64,000 bases of DNA from Chaenocephalus aceratus (GCA_023974075.1 CM043789.1:33004040-33068039); one strand, 5' to 3'. Numbered from the stretch's first letter, positions 1 through 11,831 are shown. The notes: generated by a model not told the origin, from the letters alone. Numbers and translations: made by a program.

Positions 1-328
1 TGAGACTAAATGATGATTTTTTTTTAAACTCCAGAAGATAATCTGAATAATAGATAATATATAGATCATCTGGAGTTAGATTTCAGGAATAACATAAAAG
101 TAATGACATTTTGTATATTTGTATGCATTACAGGTTTCCTTTTGTTTTTCTTATAATTTGTTAAAGTTTTAGCACAGTACAGATAAACCTGAATAACAAC
201 AAATATTTATATATACTGTATATAAAAAAAAGTATAATCTCTTTAAAATATAAATGAATATGCCTGCTTTACAAGTGTCCTACACTTTACATTTTCTTAA
301 TATCTTTGTTGTATTTGTCCCCATGTAG
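1..328. other. AT-rich stretch, no gene seen
   Basis: This is AT-rich sequence with no convincing exon on either strand. It ends in a polypyrimidine-poor but usable splice acceptor (CCATGTAG) just before the PHD exon at 329, so it is probably intron of whatever gene or element carries that exon. Confidence 0.4.
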
Positions 329-445
329 ATTCAGTGTGAAACTTGTGGGAGATGGTTTCACACGCAGTGCCTCGGAATGCCTGCTGCACGAATACCCAAA
401 AAGAATACCCCGCGGTATTGTGTTTTGTGTATCCTCACAAACTAA
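329..445 (+). CDS. C-terminal half of a PHD-type zinc finger (last exon or transposon fragment)
   Basis: Downstream of an AG acceptor at 327-328, an open frame of 38 codons ends at TAA 443-445. It reads as the second half of a PHD finger: a CETC pair, then WFH followed two residues later by Cys, then a CVLC pair, with the stop three residues after it. The first Cys pair expected of a C4HC3 PHD finger is not here and would lie on an upstream exon left of the window. PHD fingers usually bind histone tails. C-terminal PHD fingers also occur in transposase-derived fish proteins, so this may be a captured or transposon-encoded exon rather than a host gene. The host gene is not identifiable from 38 residues. 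Confidence 0.45.
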   Translation: MQCETCGRWFHTQCLGMPAARIPKKNTPRYCVLCILTN

Positions 446-687
446 AGAGGCTAGAGGTGAGTTTGTGTAACTTTTACCAGAGGTACCAGGATTTGGGGAG
501 GTAAGGCTTGTAGTTTGAACTACTACCACAGTAGAAGTAGTGCGCTTACAAACGGCATGTGGGGGGAAATCCAGCCCAGCCAGTGATTTGAAATAGGCTA
601 AATGAAAGCTGAATTTTGTACAAAACAAATAAAAATCCAGAAAAAAGCTTTGCTAAAGATTTTGGGCAACTGAAGTAATGATTAATA

Positions 688-1067
688 TGTTACGGTGTGT
701 GAAGCAGGTAGGACCCAAATGCAGATTAACGTGAAAATTCCTTTATTTCAAGGCTAGGGATATAAACAAAGACAAAACAGACCACTGACCGACGAACTAG
801 TCATGACACAAGACAAAACGACAAAGACAGACAGAAAAACCAGAACTTAAATACACACAAGACTAATCACACAAACAAGACACAGGTGAGGAGGGAGGAG
901 AAAACACAGGGGCACCAGGTGAACACAATCGGGTAATCAGACACACCAGGGAAACTAACGACAGGGAACCACAGACAGATCTAAATAGGACAAAACACAA
1001 CGCAGACAGAAAACCAAAGACAGATCTAGACAAGACAAAACACCATAAAGACAGATCGTGACATAAT
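688..1067 (-). repeat. Dispersed repeat copy 1 (reads on minus strand)
   Basis: On the minus strand this ends with a polyadenylation-like AATAAA followed by CTGCATTTGGGTC and a terminal GTAACA-like end. The same CTGCATTTGGGTC block, also just after an AATAAA, occurs on the plus strand at about 1690-1735. Two copies of one family therefore face each other. I recognise the terminal block as a common fish interspersed repeat. Its class (solo LTR or short retroelement) is not certain. Confidence 0.5.
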
Positions 1068-1254
1068 AATCACCTGTCCATAGTTTTAACTTGTTATATT
1101 CTTAATTAAGATGTTAAATATATTTTCAATTACAGATTAAAGTAGTCACAGATGTTCATGATGTTTTCCATGTCTGACATTAGATTGTGGATTTGTTCAT
1201 TAATATTGTACAGTAAGATAGGTGAAAAGCCTGACATTTTTTATTTTTCAATGT

Positions 1255-1750
1255 TAACTTTATTTTGTCTGTTCCATCATTCACCAGTAGTTTTCCATTC
1301 ACCTGTCTCACCTGTTAACCACACCCACGTTTTTGCTCACTGTCTTTCTCTTCTGCACCCATTAGCTTTACTACCAGTATGTAAACCCTCACCAGACACA
1401 CACCCGTTGCCAGATCGTACTTTGCCTTCATGCTAGTCTTTCACGCGTGTGTTACTAGATTACCTACCCTGTTCCGACCCTGCCTGTCCCGACCTGCCTG
1501 CTCTGCCTGCTCTGCCTGATCCCTGATCCTGCCTGTACCTCCGTTGACCGCCTCGCCTGCTCCCTGACCCTCTGCCCGGCCCTGACTCACCTTCTGCCCG
1601 CTGTCCTCTGGTTCGTTTGCCTGCCCATCATCCGGCTGATACTGTTCTGTTATCCCTCTGCTCTGGTATTATTACAAATAAAGTTCATTACCAATACTCC
1701 TTGGTTTGGTTTCTCGAGTGCTGCATTTGGGTCGTTCATAAGATTGTGAC
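1255..1750 (+). repeat. Dispersed repeat copy 2 (plus strand)
   Basis: A pyrimidine-rich body with repeated CCTGCCTG-type units is followed by ATTACAAATAAAG (AATAAA near 1677) and the shared CTGCATTTGGGTC end block near 1722. Apart from the terminal block it is diverged from copy 1. It is probably non-coding, and the short open frames in it have no recognisable domain. Confidence 0.45.
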
Positions 1751-1802
1751 CATTTTACTGTTTCATAGCTAATGAAAAAGTTGTTTCATGTCTTAATTTA
1801 TA

Positions 1803-1858
1803 TATAACATACTGTAGCCTATATACAATGTGTAACATTGTATATACAGTATGTTATA
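1803..1858. repeat. Near-perfect hairpin (inverted repeat)
   Basis: The left arm (1803-1830) and right arm (1836-1858) are reverse complements around a TGTAA loop, apart from 5 extra bases in the left arm. The arms are AT-rich and contain TATAACATACTGTA. This could be a MITE remnant or a cruciform-prone site. No flanking duplication was found. Confidence 0.65.
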
Positions 1859-1872
1859 ATACATTATAAATC

Positions 1873-2159
1873 TTCCCCAAAATTATTCCAAAGCAGATTC
1901 TTCCAAACTCTCTGCTGTAGTCCAACCACCAGGAGACTATTGATGTGTGTAGTGAGTTTGGGAGACATATACTGTATAATAGTGACGCTATTGAAGATTA
2001 TAACATATTTATTGAAGATTTTTACACTATAAATATTCACCAAAATTATTCAAAAGCATATTCTTCCAAACTCTCTGCTGTAGTCCAACCACCAGGAGAC
2101 TATTGATGTGTGTAGTGAGTTTGGGAGACATATACTGTATAATAGTGACGTTATTGAAT
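1873..2159 (+). repeat. Direct duplication of about 120 bp, offset 163 bp
   Basis: The segment 1873-1996 is repeated at 2036-2159 with only a few mismatches over its core (AAATTATT, then CTTCCAAACTCTCTGCTGTAG through GGAGACATATACTGTATAAT). The offset is 163 bp throughout, so the unit is a local tandem duplication with a spacer rich in TTGAAGATT. No coding potential is evident. Confidence 0.85.
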
Positions 2160-2734
2160 ATTATTGTATTTTCTTGTTTTTCGGAGTTGCACTTTGCAGA
2201 CGGTCCCTGAGCACTTGTTTCTTCTCCGGCTGCTGAAAGAGACACATTTAATGTGTCCAGCTCGGAGGACGGCGCATATTGTTTTTTTTTTATCAACATG
2301 TGATTGTAGTTCGTTGTCAACCTTACCACGGTACATAGGAGACATCATTTGTGTGTGAATAACGTTTTGTTCATGAGTTATTGATCCGTGAAATCCGAAT
2401 CTGCCAATATCGTTCTAACTTTACTCAACTCGGCCGGACTTATCTCAGCCCATGACAGCTCTGCATGCATCCCCTGGATATTATTTTATTAACTGCTTTC
2501 ATCGCGACGCGATGTTTACAGAGAGAACAGCTGTGAGGTCCTTGCAGAAAGCAGAGCAGTGTGTATAATATATATCACTCAGTATAACAGGCCTACTCTC
2601 TTTATTTTCTTTAGTTTAGTAGATATCTACAAACAAAGAGTCGATATTTTTCTAAAACCATTCAGTGCTTCACATAATAAAATACACAACAGCTGTAGCC
2701 TGATTATGTGTAGGTGTGTGTGGTAGTCTACAGT
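2160..2734. other. No gene seen; unique-looking sequence
   Basis: This is mixed-composition sequence without splice-flanked open frames or terminal inverted repeats that I can recognise. It separates the local duplication from the hAT element that begins at 2735. Confidence 0.4.
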
Positions 2735-3808
2735 CAGGGTTGGGAGGGTTACTTTGTAAATGTAATCAGTTACTGATTACTGATTACATGGCTCTGAAAG
2801 TAATCCGAATACAGTTACAGTTACGTGTCTTAAAAAAAAGAAGTAACTTAATCAGATTACTTTTAGATTACTTTTGGATTACTTTCTTTTTCCTTCACAG
2901 ATGGGTGTGTTTTGGTGAACAGGAGACACAAAAAGCAAAAGGAAACTGAACGTGTTTTTACTGTTTTAATGGCTTATCAAGAGCACAACTGAAACATCAC
3001 ATCTGAAACGATGTAACAACATAATACACTTTTTGGGGATGCAGCTTGGGATGTGAGGAGTGAGGGACACGGCTTAGAACGGGCGTGTCGCCTTCTCTCC
3101 TGCCAGGACATGAATTAAACATTTTAAGGACATTTCGGCCAGGGTGTAGAGCTATATTTGTTCAAGCACCGGATTGGCAAAACCGGAGAGTGTGCACCAG
3201 TCTGGCTTGATCTATGAATTCATGTCCGTGACTCTCACAGTATCTGCTGCCCACAGCTGTTTTATAGAAGGAAAACCTCCTTCACTTCATGAAATCTCTG
3301 CAGCACCAGGAGGCAGCGGGAGGGTTAACTCAGCCTCTGAGAAGATCAGCGCGCCGCGCAGTGCCTTTCACGCACCGCCTTCACTGTGTATACCTTCAGA
3401 AATAATCATTAGTAAGGCTAAAGAGCGACCGCAGGCTGATGTGTTTTAACCACACACACATACACACACACACGCGATTTAAACGCAGACTTTTGTTCCT
3501 CCATGTTTCGTTGTTATTGTTTCACTGAGCAAGCGGACCCGCGATTTTTTTTTAAACGCTTTTTTGGTCCATCTGCGGTGGTAATAGGTTTTGTGGACTG
3601 TGATGAATATTAAATGTTGAGAGGAAATCTTTCCACCAATAATTCCAATAAGTAATCCAAAATGTATTCACTTCAAGTTTACGAAAGTAACTGTAATCAG
3701 ATTACTCGTTTTTCAAATGTAACGCGAGCTGAATACAGTTAGCCTACTTGATTTTTGTATTCTGATTACGTAACGCCGTTACATGTATTCCGTTACAAAC
3801 CAACCCTG
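2735..3808. mobile_element. Non-autonomous hAT-like DNA transposon A
   Basis: The ends are CAGGGTTGG (left) and CCAACCCTG (right), as expected of short hAT inverted repeats. The 8 bp outside are TCTACAGT on the left and GGTACAGT on the right, a 6/8 match consistent with an aged hAT target-site duplication. Inner ends carry repeated TAATCAGATTAC-type motifs. No transposase is left. The interior at about 3125-3440 is closely similar to 27288-27620 inside a hAT element with different ends (transposon B). Confidence 0.8.
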
Positions 3809-4031
3809 GGTACAGTGTGTGTGTAGATGCAGCAGACAGACAGGTCTCAGTTGGTTTGGTGTCTTCTGCTTACTTGTAATAGCCTACTTGTAAATAAAAC
3901 TTTTGGCCCGTAATTTATTTTCCTCATTGTAGCGACCAGAGAGGGGGGGGGGGGGGATATATCCAGTCTCTGATAGTGTTACGTTATTATGAGTGCTCTG
4001 TTTGATTCTGAAATTGTATATATTTATATAA

Positions 4032-4075
<44 letters not shown>

Positions 4076-4164
4076 CCGCATCTGTAGCCTGTTATTGTCT
4101 CATTATACCGCACTGTGAATGAATCAAAGTAAATATATAAGTCGTCATGAACACATCTGTCCAT
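3809..4164. other. Low-complexity spacer with G-run and TA/TG tract
   Basis: It contains a G homopolymer near 3942-3956 and an (AT)n tract passing into (TG)n at about 4015-4076. No gene is seen. Confidence 0.6.
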
Positions 4165-5213
4165 CAGACATAGGGCTGCTGTGCCTCCTGTCATATTACC
4201 TCACCGGGAGAACAGAGTACGTCTCCTTGGGCGAGGCAGAGTGGGGTACCCACAACATCACCTGTGGTGTCCCTCAAGGATCAGTTCTCGGCCCCACCCT
4301 CTTCACACTCTCCATGCTCCCCCTTGGCTCTATCATCAGCCGACATGGAGTATCATTCCATTGCTACGCTGATGACACCCAACTGTACCTCAGGATCAAC
4401 CCTACCTCCTCTGCAGCCCTGTCTTTACCCACACTCACTGCCTGCCTGGAGGAGATACAGGCATGGATGAAGCAAAACTTCCTGAAACTCAACAGCTCCA
4501 AGACCGAAGCCATTATAGTTGGCACCCCACACCAGGCTCGGTCATCCACCATCACCACCATCACCTTCTCCGGCCAGGACATTACCCTCTCCTCAATAGT
4601 CACCAACCTGGGTGTTAAAATGGACGCCCATCTGACCTTTGAGGCCCACATTAAACAGCTGTGCAAGAACTCCTTTTATCACCTCAGGAACATCGCCAAA
4701 CTCCGCCCCACACTCACTCTGTCTGATGCCGAAAAGCTGGTCCATGCCTTTGTCTCCTCCAGGCTGGACTACTGCAATGCACTCCTCATCGGGATCCCTA
4801 ACAAAAGCATCCAGAAGCTCCAATACATTCAGAACAGCGCTGCTAGGATCCTGATGAGGGTGCGCAAATATGATCACAACACCCCCATCCTTAAAGCACT
4901 ACACTGGCTACCCGTGGAACTGAGGATCGAATTCAAGGTCTCCGTCCTCACCCACCAGTGTGTCCATGGAACTGCCCCTCCCTACCTCAAGGAACTCCTC
5001 ACCCCCCATACCTCCTTGCGGACCACCCGTTCCAGCAACTCCAATTTCCTCAAACCCCCCAGGACTAAGCTCCGTACTATGGGAGACCGGGCCTTCTGCT
5101 CGGCTGCTCCCAGCCTGTGGAATGCTCTCCCCGACCAAATGAGAGCACCACAGACCGTGGAGGCTTTTAAAAAAGGCCTCAAAACCCATCTCTTCAAAAG
5201 AGCCTTTGCCTAG
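4119..5213 (+). pseudogene. LINE reverse transcriptase fragment, open but truncated
   Basis: A frame of 364 codons encodes the later part of a non-LTR reverse transcriptase. GVPQGSVLGP (residues about 50-59) is the motif just before the catalytic YADD box at residues 83-86, which retains both aspartates, and LNSSKTE follows about 40 residues on. The C-terminal region has the conserved HWLPV and RLDYCNALL-type blocks. The first 20 or so codons are flanking DNA read in frame and not part of the protein. With no N-terminal endonuclease it cannot retrotranspose on its own, although the intact frame suggests a fairly recent insertion. Confidence 0.8.
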
Positions 5214-5378
5214 CCCTAGACCTTGCACCCTTTTATTTTTTTGTATTGCTTTTTTTATTAATTCTACCGTGTTGTATAATGTTTATTTATACTGTTCATG
5301 CTCACTACTTGTAGCACTTCGGGATTTGAATTCAAATATGAAGTGCTTTATAAATGGAACCCATTATTATTATTATTA
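4165..5378 (+). mobile_element. 5'-truncated L2/CR1-type LINE
   Basis: The reverse-transcriptase palm and C-terminal part of a LINE pol protein is followed by a short 3' UTR (GAAGTGCTTTATAAAT) and an (ATT)n tail at 5362-5378. That 3' structure is typical of fish L2-clade elements, which end in short tandem repeats rather than poly(A). The 5' part (endonuclease and most of the fingers) is missing, the usual result of incomplete reverse transcription. No clear flanking duplication was found. Confidence 0.85.
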
Positions 5379-5406
5379 AATGGACGTCTCTTTAAAATGA
5401 CCGCTC

Positions 5407-5560
5407 AGAGGAGAGGAGTTCTCATTTCTCTAACCGCCTGCTGCTTCCCCTCCTCTCTCCTCGGTTCCCCTCCTCGGCTCCTCCGCTCGCATCTCCTGTG
5501 GGCGGGACTAAGTCTGGAGGATAGGAGTCGAGGAGGGGAGTTAGAGAAATGAGAAAGGGC
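5407..5560. repeat. Foldback (inverted-repeat) element
   Basis: CTCATTTCTCTAAC at 5421-5434 is the exact reverse complement of GTTAGAGAAATGAG at 5540-5553. Inside it a second pair, CCCCTCCTCGGCTCCT against AGGAGTCGAGGAGGGG, also pairs nearly perfectly. It forms a long imperfect stem and is most likely a small foldback or MITE remnant. Confidence 0.65.
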
Positions 5561-5570
5561 CATAGTTGTC

Positions 5571-6043
5571 TCTTTGTAGGACAATGATTTCAATTATTCT
5601 TAAACTATGACTTTTTTTTATGCTGTGTATGTAATTTATTATATTTAATGCCTTGTATTTTATCTATGTAATGTCTTGTCTTTTATCTGGACCCTGAGTC
5701 TGTAATAATAAAGTTTTCATTTTTTTTTTATCTTGTGGACTTTTACTGCGACAACGTTGACTTGCCTGTGAATAGAAAATAAACCAGTGTTGGTGACAGT
5801 GTTGTCATTCTTCTTTGAACAGCAAGACCGCTAACACCCTATTTCAACAATCACACTCCCTGTAATCGACATAATTAATAGATAGTTTAGCTTCTCACGA
5901 TCATTTGCTGTGGCCCACTGATGTTAACGATCATCTTCTTCTTCTTCTTTAGTGTTTATTGGCGGTTGGCAAATGTTAACGATCATTCGTAACTGAAAGG
6001 CTGCCTGCCAAACGGAAACAACATTCAGCCACGTGACTTGCAA
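5571..6043. other. Upstream flank of lpin3, no gene seen
   Basis: This has no recognisable exon. AATAATAAAG near 5704 could be a polyadenylation signal for an upstream transcript. The stretch leads into the CpG-containing lpin3 promoter region. Confidence 0.4.
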
Positions 6044-6057
6044 ACTCTCGCGAGAGT
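6044..6057 (+). promoter_or_regulatory. TCTCGCGAGA promoter element of lpin3
   Basis: The palindrome ACTCTCGCGAGAGT centres on TCTCGCGAGA (6046-6055), a known vertebrate core-promoter element of CpG-rich, TATA-less genes that is bound by BANP. It lies just upstream of a probable first exon ending at a good donor (6132). Its role here is inferred from position. Confidence 0.6.
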
Positions 6058-6132
6058 TTTACACAAGACGGATCCTTTCTAGCCATAACCAGGATGGCTG
6101 TTATTTTCCTAATCTGAAAAGCGACCCCAAAG
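6058..6132 (+). other. lpin3: Probable non-coding first exon of lpin3
   Basis: The sequence downstream of the CGCG motif ends CCCCAAAG followed by GTAAAC, a good splice donor at 6133. The next acceptor that leads to the lipin start codon is at 9907-9908, ten bases before the ATG. A non-coding 5' exon fits lipin gene structure. The transcription start is not resolved. Confidence 0.5.
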
Positions 6133-9100
6133 GTAAACTACGCTCTACACTCTCTCAGCATCCACGTAGGAACAATATAGCGTCTGTAACATATTTAGCA
6201 GTCTTGATATAAGTTAACTAAACAGAATAATGTGCCTTTCTTAAGATGAGTTTTACTTGCTATAACTTACACGTCGTTTAAAGAGAAGTTGTAATGTTTC
6301 GCCACTGACAGACTTCCCTGTAAAACAAAGCAAATTATAATGAAGTTCTGAACGGTGATTACGTGGCTTTAGCTGCGTCATAAAGGGCACATTTCTGCAG
6401 TTTTAAGACATTTTAATTAACAATAAAAGTAGAGTACATGTGTCTATTTGCTAGTGTTGTGAGTGTAAGAAGCTAACAGTGTATTGTGTCATATGGTGAC
6501 ACGTAAAGCTGTTGCGGAAGTTGTTTCGGTTCCAGAATTAGCTTTATTCGACATGTATGTGAACAGATGCCAGGAATTAGACTTTAGGCATTGCTTTTAC
6601 TCAATTATACACATCACATCTAGGAACCAGGACAACCCCGCTGAACAAATACATGTTCAGAACAGACATGTACAGAAGTATGTGGAAACAAATAGGAGTA
6701 GGCTATACAAATTCTCAGAATAAATCACCAATAATACAAATATATCGTCTATACACGTTTCTGATTGTTGTAAACTTTGTACTCAATGGATATACAGTAC
6801 ATTTACTTTATGATCATGTATGTTGATGTGTAGATGTATACAGAATTTATATGGAAAGTGATGGACGATAAATAATGTTCCATTAAAAATTTTTTTTTTC
6901 TTGTAGTGTTTGTTTTAGCTTTATGTATTAGCAACACATTCGTTTTAAAGTCATGCAAACAAAGTATATTATAAAATGAGTTTCTCAGTGGTGCCAGTGA
7001 TGGGAATACATATAATTAAATTAGACTTTTTGAGGTTTTTTTTTAAGTAGTTAGGAGATTGTGACATATTTGCTGAACACGTTGCAATGAAGTTACAAAT
7101 CCCCTGTGTGTCTGTTTCTTGTTGAAGGCAAAGGTCAGTAAAACAAAGGAGCCTCTCTTGACATGTGTGTGTTTCTTAACAATAGGAAACTGGTCAACCT
7201 AAGGCACATTTGGAAGTTTGTTAATCACAACAACTATTTAGACACAATAAAGAATGTTGCCATCCTTTGCAATAAACCTGCAATGTGCAATATAAACACT
7301 CTGCAATTCTACGGCGCTATAATCACTTTAATGTAGACATACTTTTTTGTAAATGTGCCAACTTATATTCATTTGAGGTCACAGTACTTCAATGCCATGT
7401 ATGTCACTGAGTTTACTGAAATAACTGCTACTCATTTCTAGCTATGGTTGTGTACTTATTTGTCTTATGTATGTCATTAATGTCAACATTTAAACATTTC
7501 ACATTGGGCTTTTGAATCTTTGTTTTGACATTTTATAGACAAAACTTAGTTAACAACACATTTTAAGAATCTACACAAATAAATAATGAAAACAATGGTA
7601 GATTACAGCTCTGTCAACATCATTAGCCAATTTACACATGAGGGATAAGTAGAGGAATATGTTGAATACATAAGTAATAGCATGTTGATGGAAATATTTC
7701 TTACTTGTATATCAGTTATGAACCCCCTCCTCTCCCCCTCCTGTCATCTGTCTGCTGCCCTACATTTAGTCGTGTCTCAATGCCATTGTTTCCTGCGGGC
7801 TATTGTTCTTCTAACTTTCTTAAAACAGCTGACATGGCAGTTTCAAATCCAATACAGATACAGAAGCCTGAATAGGCACAGAAAGAGGTTATTCTCATTA
7901 GAAGTCTACCCTTTTTTCACATTAGTGTTGTTATGTCTGTCACATTAAGGCCGTTATATTTCATTTTTTTACCTGCACAGCAAGGCTTACAGCAATTTCA
8001 ACTAATCACTTTTTGTCACACATTGTTTTCCAATTCAAGCCTACCTTTCTGTCATGTCCTCTTCCATGGTCTCCATCACAATTTGCAACATATTTGCTTG
8101 ACTTCCTCCTGAATTGCCTTGGCCTATGAAGGATTTTCCAGTTTTGGTATAGCATGACTGCCGGAGAGTCCCTCCATGTTTGATGGCCCAGAGAGCTGTG
8201 GTCAAGCCCAGAAACTGTGTGGCCGATCAGTTTGTGTGTGTTCATGCCAAGCGTGTTTTGAATAGCCTATCCGAGCCTTTCAGAAACTGCTGGTCTGGCT
8301 GTCATGTGCAGTGCAAGTGGGGAAGTATGAATTCGGTATGACAGGATGATGTGAATGTGCTTGTGAAATGGTGTGGGATAGAGGAAGCATTGGCGGGTGA
8401 CTGAATATACCAGGACTCTCTCATAGCTATATTTTACGTCCCGAGCTTAAAGCACAAAGAACTAGAGCGCTGTCATCTCAAATGACCACTGATCGAAGGA
8501 GTCCTATATAGCTTAGCAGCTCGTCTGCAAAAGCTCTTTTTAAGAATATATAGTACAATCACAATATTACAGTGAATGAATTACTACCAGGTAATAACAC
8601 TCTGTTATATCGTTAAAGAAGCACTATCTAGATATGACAGGAGCTCCTTGAGGTAAAATATTTGTTTCTAAATCCAACAGAAGACACTTTGACCCTCCTT
8701 CAATGTTGACGCAGGGCCAACTATGCCACATGGGATGCTTTCAGTAGCCTTTGGCATGTTTGACTTCTTGAGTTGCAAAGCCTCTATAGAAATGCAAAAC
8801 GGCGTCAGTTTAGACGTAATTCTGTCCTCCTGCTTACCGCATCATGAGAAAACATTTCATAACATTAGCACAACATATTCGAGGTGGTTTTAAATAACAT
8901 ATCCGTATTTATTTATTTCTCCAAGTTATGTTTTTGTGTGCACTGAGGAGTCGCAAACAGGCGTTTGTTTAATCATTTTAAGATTGGCTTTAATCAATGT
9001 TTGAAAATGAATTCTTCATATATGATAAATGAGAGGTAACATTTTATTTATGGTATTATTTCCACATATTTCTCTCCATTCTTCCTTCTGCCAACAGTTT

Positions 9101-9908
9101 CTCGTCTCTCCCGTTTTTTGTGCTCGTACGCGTGGGTTGGAGTTTGCGTGGAGGACCGCACGTTTTCCTGTCAAGTTAGTATTTTATAAATCGCAAACAT
9201 TGCGTAGAAACTGGCGTACGCCATATATCCCTTTTATAAATGAGGCCCCTGGCCTGTTGAGGCAAAAAGTCCTCTTGTCTCGTATTCGTGTGACTACGTG
9301 TGGCTTAATGAGTGATGTGTTCATGTACATTGAATCAGAACTCCAGTTTATGAAACTTTTCACATATCACTCCAGGTTAAGATAATGACAACAGTAGTTC
9401 CCGTTATCTTAAAGTGACTAACCTGTAGATAAGTGTCTTTGATAGACCTCATCTTCTCTCTGAGCTGTTACACTTTAACCTATTTGTCACCATCAAGATC
9501 TGGTTCTAAAGGTCAATATTGTTTAGCCGAATTATTACAAACACCTCTCGCAATCATTCAAGGGACATTCTTCTGTTGGAGCAACTTGGTGGAAAGGTTT
9601 GAAATGACTTTAACTCTTTTGATATGAATTTAAGTAGCTTTTAAACTCTGTTTGATGTCAGGCGATTGTGCCATAGTAAGTATTTTAACAGTTACTGTCA
9701 CCTGCTTTAGGTATTGGCTAATTGTCAGACCTTTGGAATGAGAAGTTATAATCCCAGGAAAGCAGCTTACTCTAAACAAATGACACTGTTGATGCTGACA
9801 ATGTAAGAAAAAGCAATGTAAGATGAAACTGCAGATGGCTGAACACACTGAACGAAGACACTTTTTGTTCCTCAACTGTTCTCACTTCCTGTTTGTGTGT
9901 GTTTCCAG
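6133..9908 (+). other. lpin3 intron 1 (about 3.8 kb)
   Basis: The intron runs from the donor at 6133 to the acceptor TTTCCAG ending at 9908. It includes a 79-codon open frame at 6484-6723 and another on the minus strand at 8006-8245, neither with a recognisable domain or splice context. A probable transposon remnant lies near 9080-9255. Otherwise I see AT-rich intron sequence. Confidence 0.55.
9080..9255. repeat. Probable DNA-transposon remnant
   Basis: A GCGTACGCC motif and the ending TTTTATAAATGAGGCCCC resemble the terminus of a fish interspersed DNA element that I have seen commonly. The other end was not found, so limits and class are uncertain. Confidence 0.3.
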
Positions 9909-9917
9909 TCCCAAACC

Positions 9918-11445
9918 ATGAATATTGTGGGCCAGTTTGCGGAGACGGTGTTTGTGACGGTGAAGGAGCTGTACCACGGCCTGAACCCCGCCACTCTGAC
10001 CGGGGGGATCGATGTCATTGTGGTGCGACAGCCTGATGGATCCTTCCAGTGTTCCCCCTTTCACGTCCGCTTCGGCAAACTGGGTGTGCTGCGCTCCAAG
10101 GAGAAAATTGTAAGTGTCTTAATTACGTTCACTGCCACTGCCGTCATAGCTCAAAGATTCAAGAATCAAAGGTTTTATTGTCATATGCACATAAGCTACT
10201 GTAGAAATGAAAATAGTGCAAGAAGTCTATATACATGTAAATAGAATATGATATATAAAGCTCTCTGCTGATGGGAATTCTTTGACATATTGGCATGCAT
10301 CACTGTGTCTTCAGGTGGACATTGAGATCAACGGAGAATCAGTTAACCTGCACATGAAGTTGGGCGACAACGGAGAAGCTTTTTTTGTGGAGGAAAATGA
10401 AAACGAGGAGGTATGATGACATTCGATGACCATGTCTCAAATCTTTGGCAACATTGCATCAGTCTGTTATCTTTGACTCTTTTTTTTTTAATCCTCATCA
10501 GTCCCAAGTCCCAGCCCATCTGTGCACCTCCCCAATTCCCCTTGAGGGCCCTGAGGACATGGAGGAGACCCCCGAGGGAGCCTATATCACCGGGTCTGGT
10601 GCCCGCAGGAAGAAGCGCCGTCGCAAACGCATCCGGTCTGATACTCACCTGAGAGAAGAGGCCAGCTCCTCATCAGAGGAGAGAGAAAGGGAGAAGGAGT
10701 GGGAGAGAGAAAGTGACCCGACCGGGGGGGAAAGCCCTGCTGCAGACGAGCCCCTCACACCATTGCAAATCAGGTCAGTCATTTTTTTTAAAAGAGGACA
10801 AAGCTTCATCGACAGAATCTCGATACTGCATTACCAATATACTCTTAAAATCTTTTCCGCCCCTTTTTTCTTACCTATACTTTTTTCATTTTTGCAAAGA
10901 CGGCATAGTATTTTAGTATTTTGGTGCCTTAAGTTCTGTGTGGAGTACAGCTCCTATAGAAAGCAGCTGATATTTACATACTGTAATGTCAATACATTAA
11001 TGTCATGTTGCTCAATGTTGACACCTTGAAAGTTGACACAGTAGTGAAAAATATCTTCTTTCATGTGTGTGTTATAGTAAGTCAGTATATTACTCGCTGT
11101 CTGAGGAGCCAAATGAGGATCTGGGGGCCACACAGACAAGAGACACTCATCCACACTCAGATGGAGAGCAGTCACCCCCAGAAAGGTGAGCAAGGAACGG
11201 ATTCATTCATGTATTTACTTGTTTGCATTGAGCAGCCGCACAGCTGTTGAGTCAGTGTAAGATGACGGAGATAACGTCATACTGTTTATTCACTTTCAGC
11301 AATGGTTTCTTTTTCTTTATTCTCTTTTACAGCAATGTGTTCTACAGCCGCTCATCATCTCCTAAGAGCGACTCCGAGCTTTTAGTTAAACCCAAGGAGT
11401 CGTCTGGGCCTCAGATGCAGTGGAACTGGGGAGGTTTTCCCATGG

Positions 11446-11534
<89 letters not shown>

Positions 11535-11771
11535 GCGCATACCATGTATACATCACTTCAGGGGACATTACATTGACTTACATGCATTTCCTGGAGACTT
11601 ATCCTAACCTTAACCATAACCAACACATGCCTAACCCTTAACCTTACCCTAACCCTAACCAAGTCTTCACCCTAAAATGAATGATTCCCCTCATGGGGAC
11701 CTCCATTTTGTCCCCATAAGGGAGGCGAGTCCCCACACGTGACTGTGTAAACAGATTATAGTAATGCTAGG

Positions 11772-11831
<60 letters not shown>

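Noticed and set aside
6484..6723. A 79-codon open frame in lpin3 intron 1
   Set aside because: It shows no domain, no splice sites and ordinary intron composition. A random frame of this length is expected in several kilobases.
11603..11662. CCCTAA-like units suggesting a telomere relic
   Set aside because: The units are few and degenerate and belong to a known type of interspersed fish repeat with GGGGAC ends. No subtelomeric context was seen.
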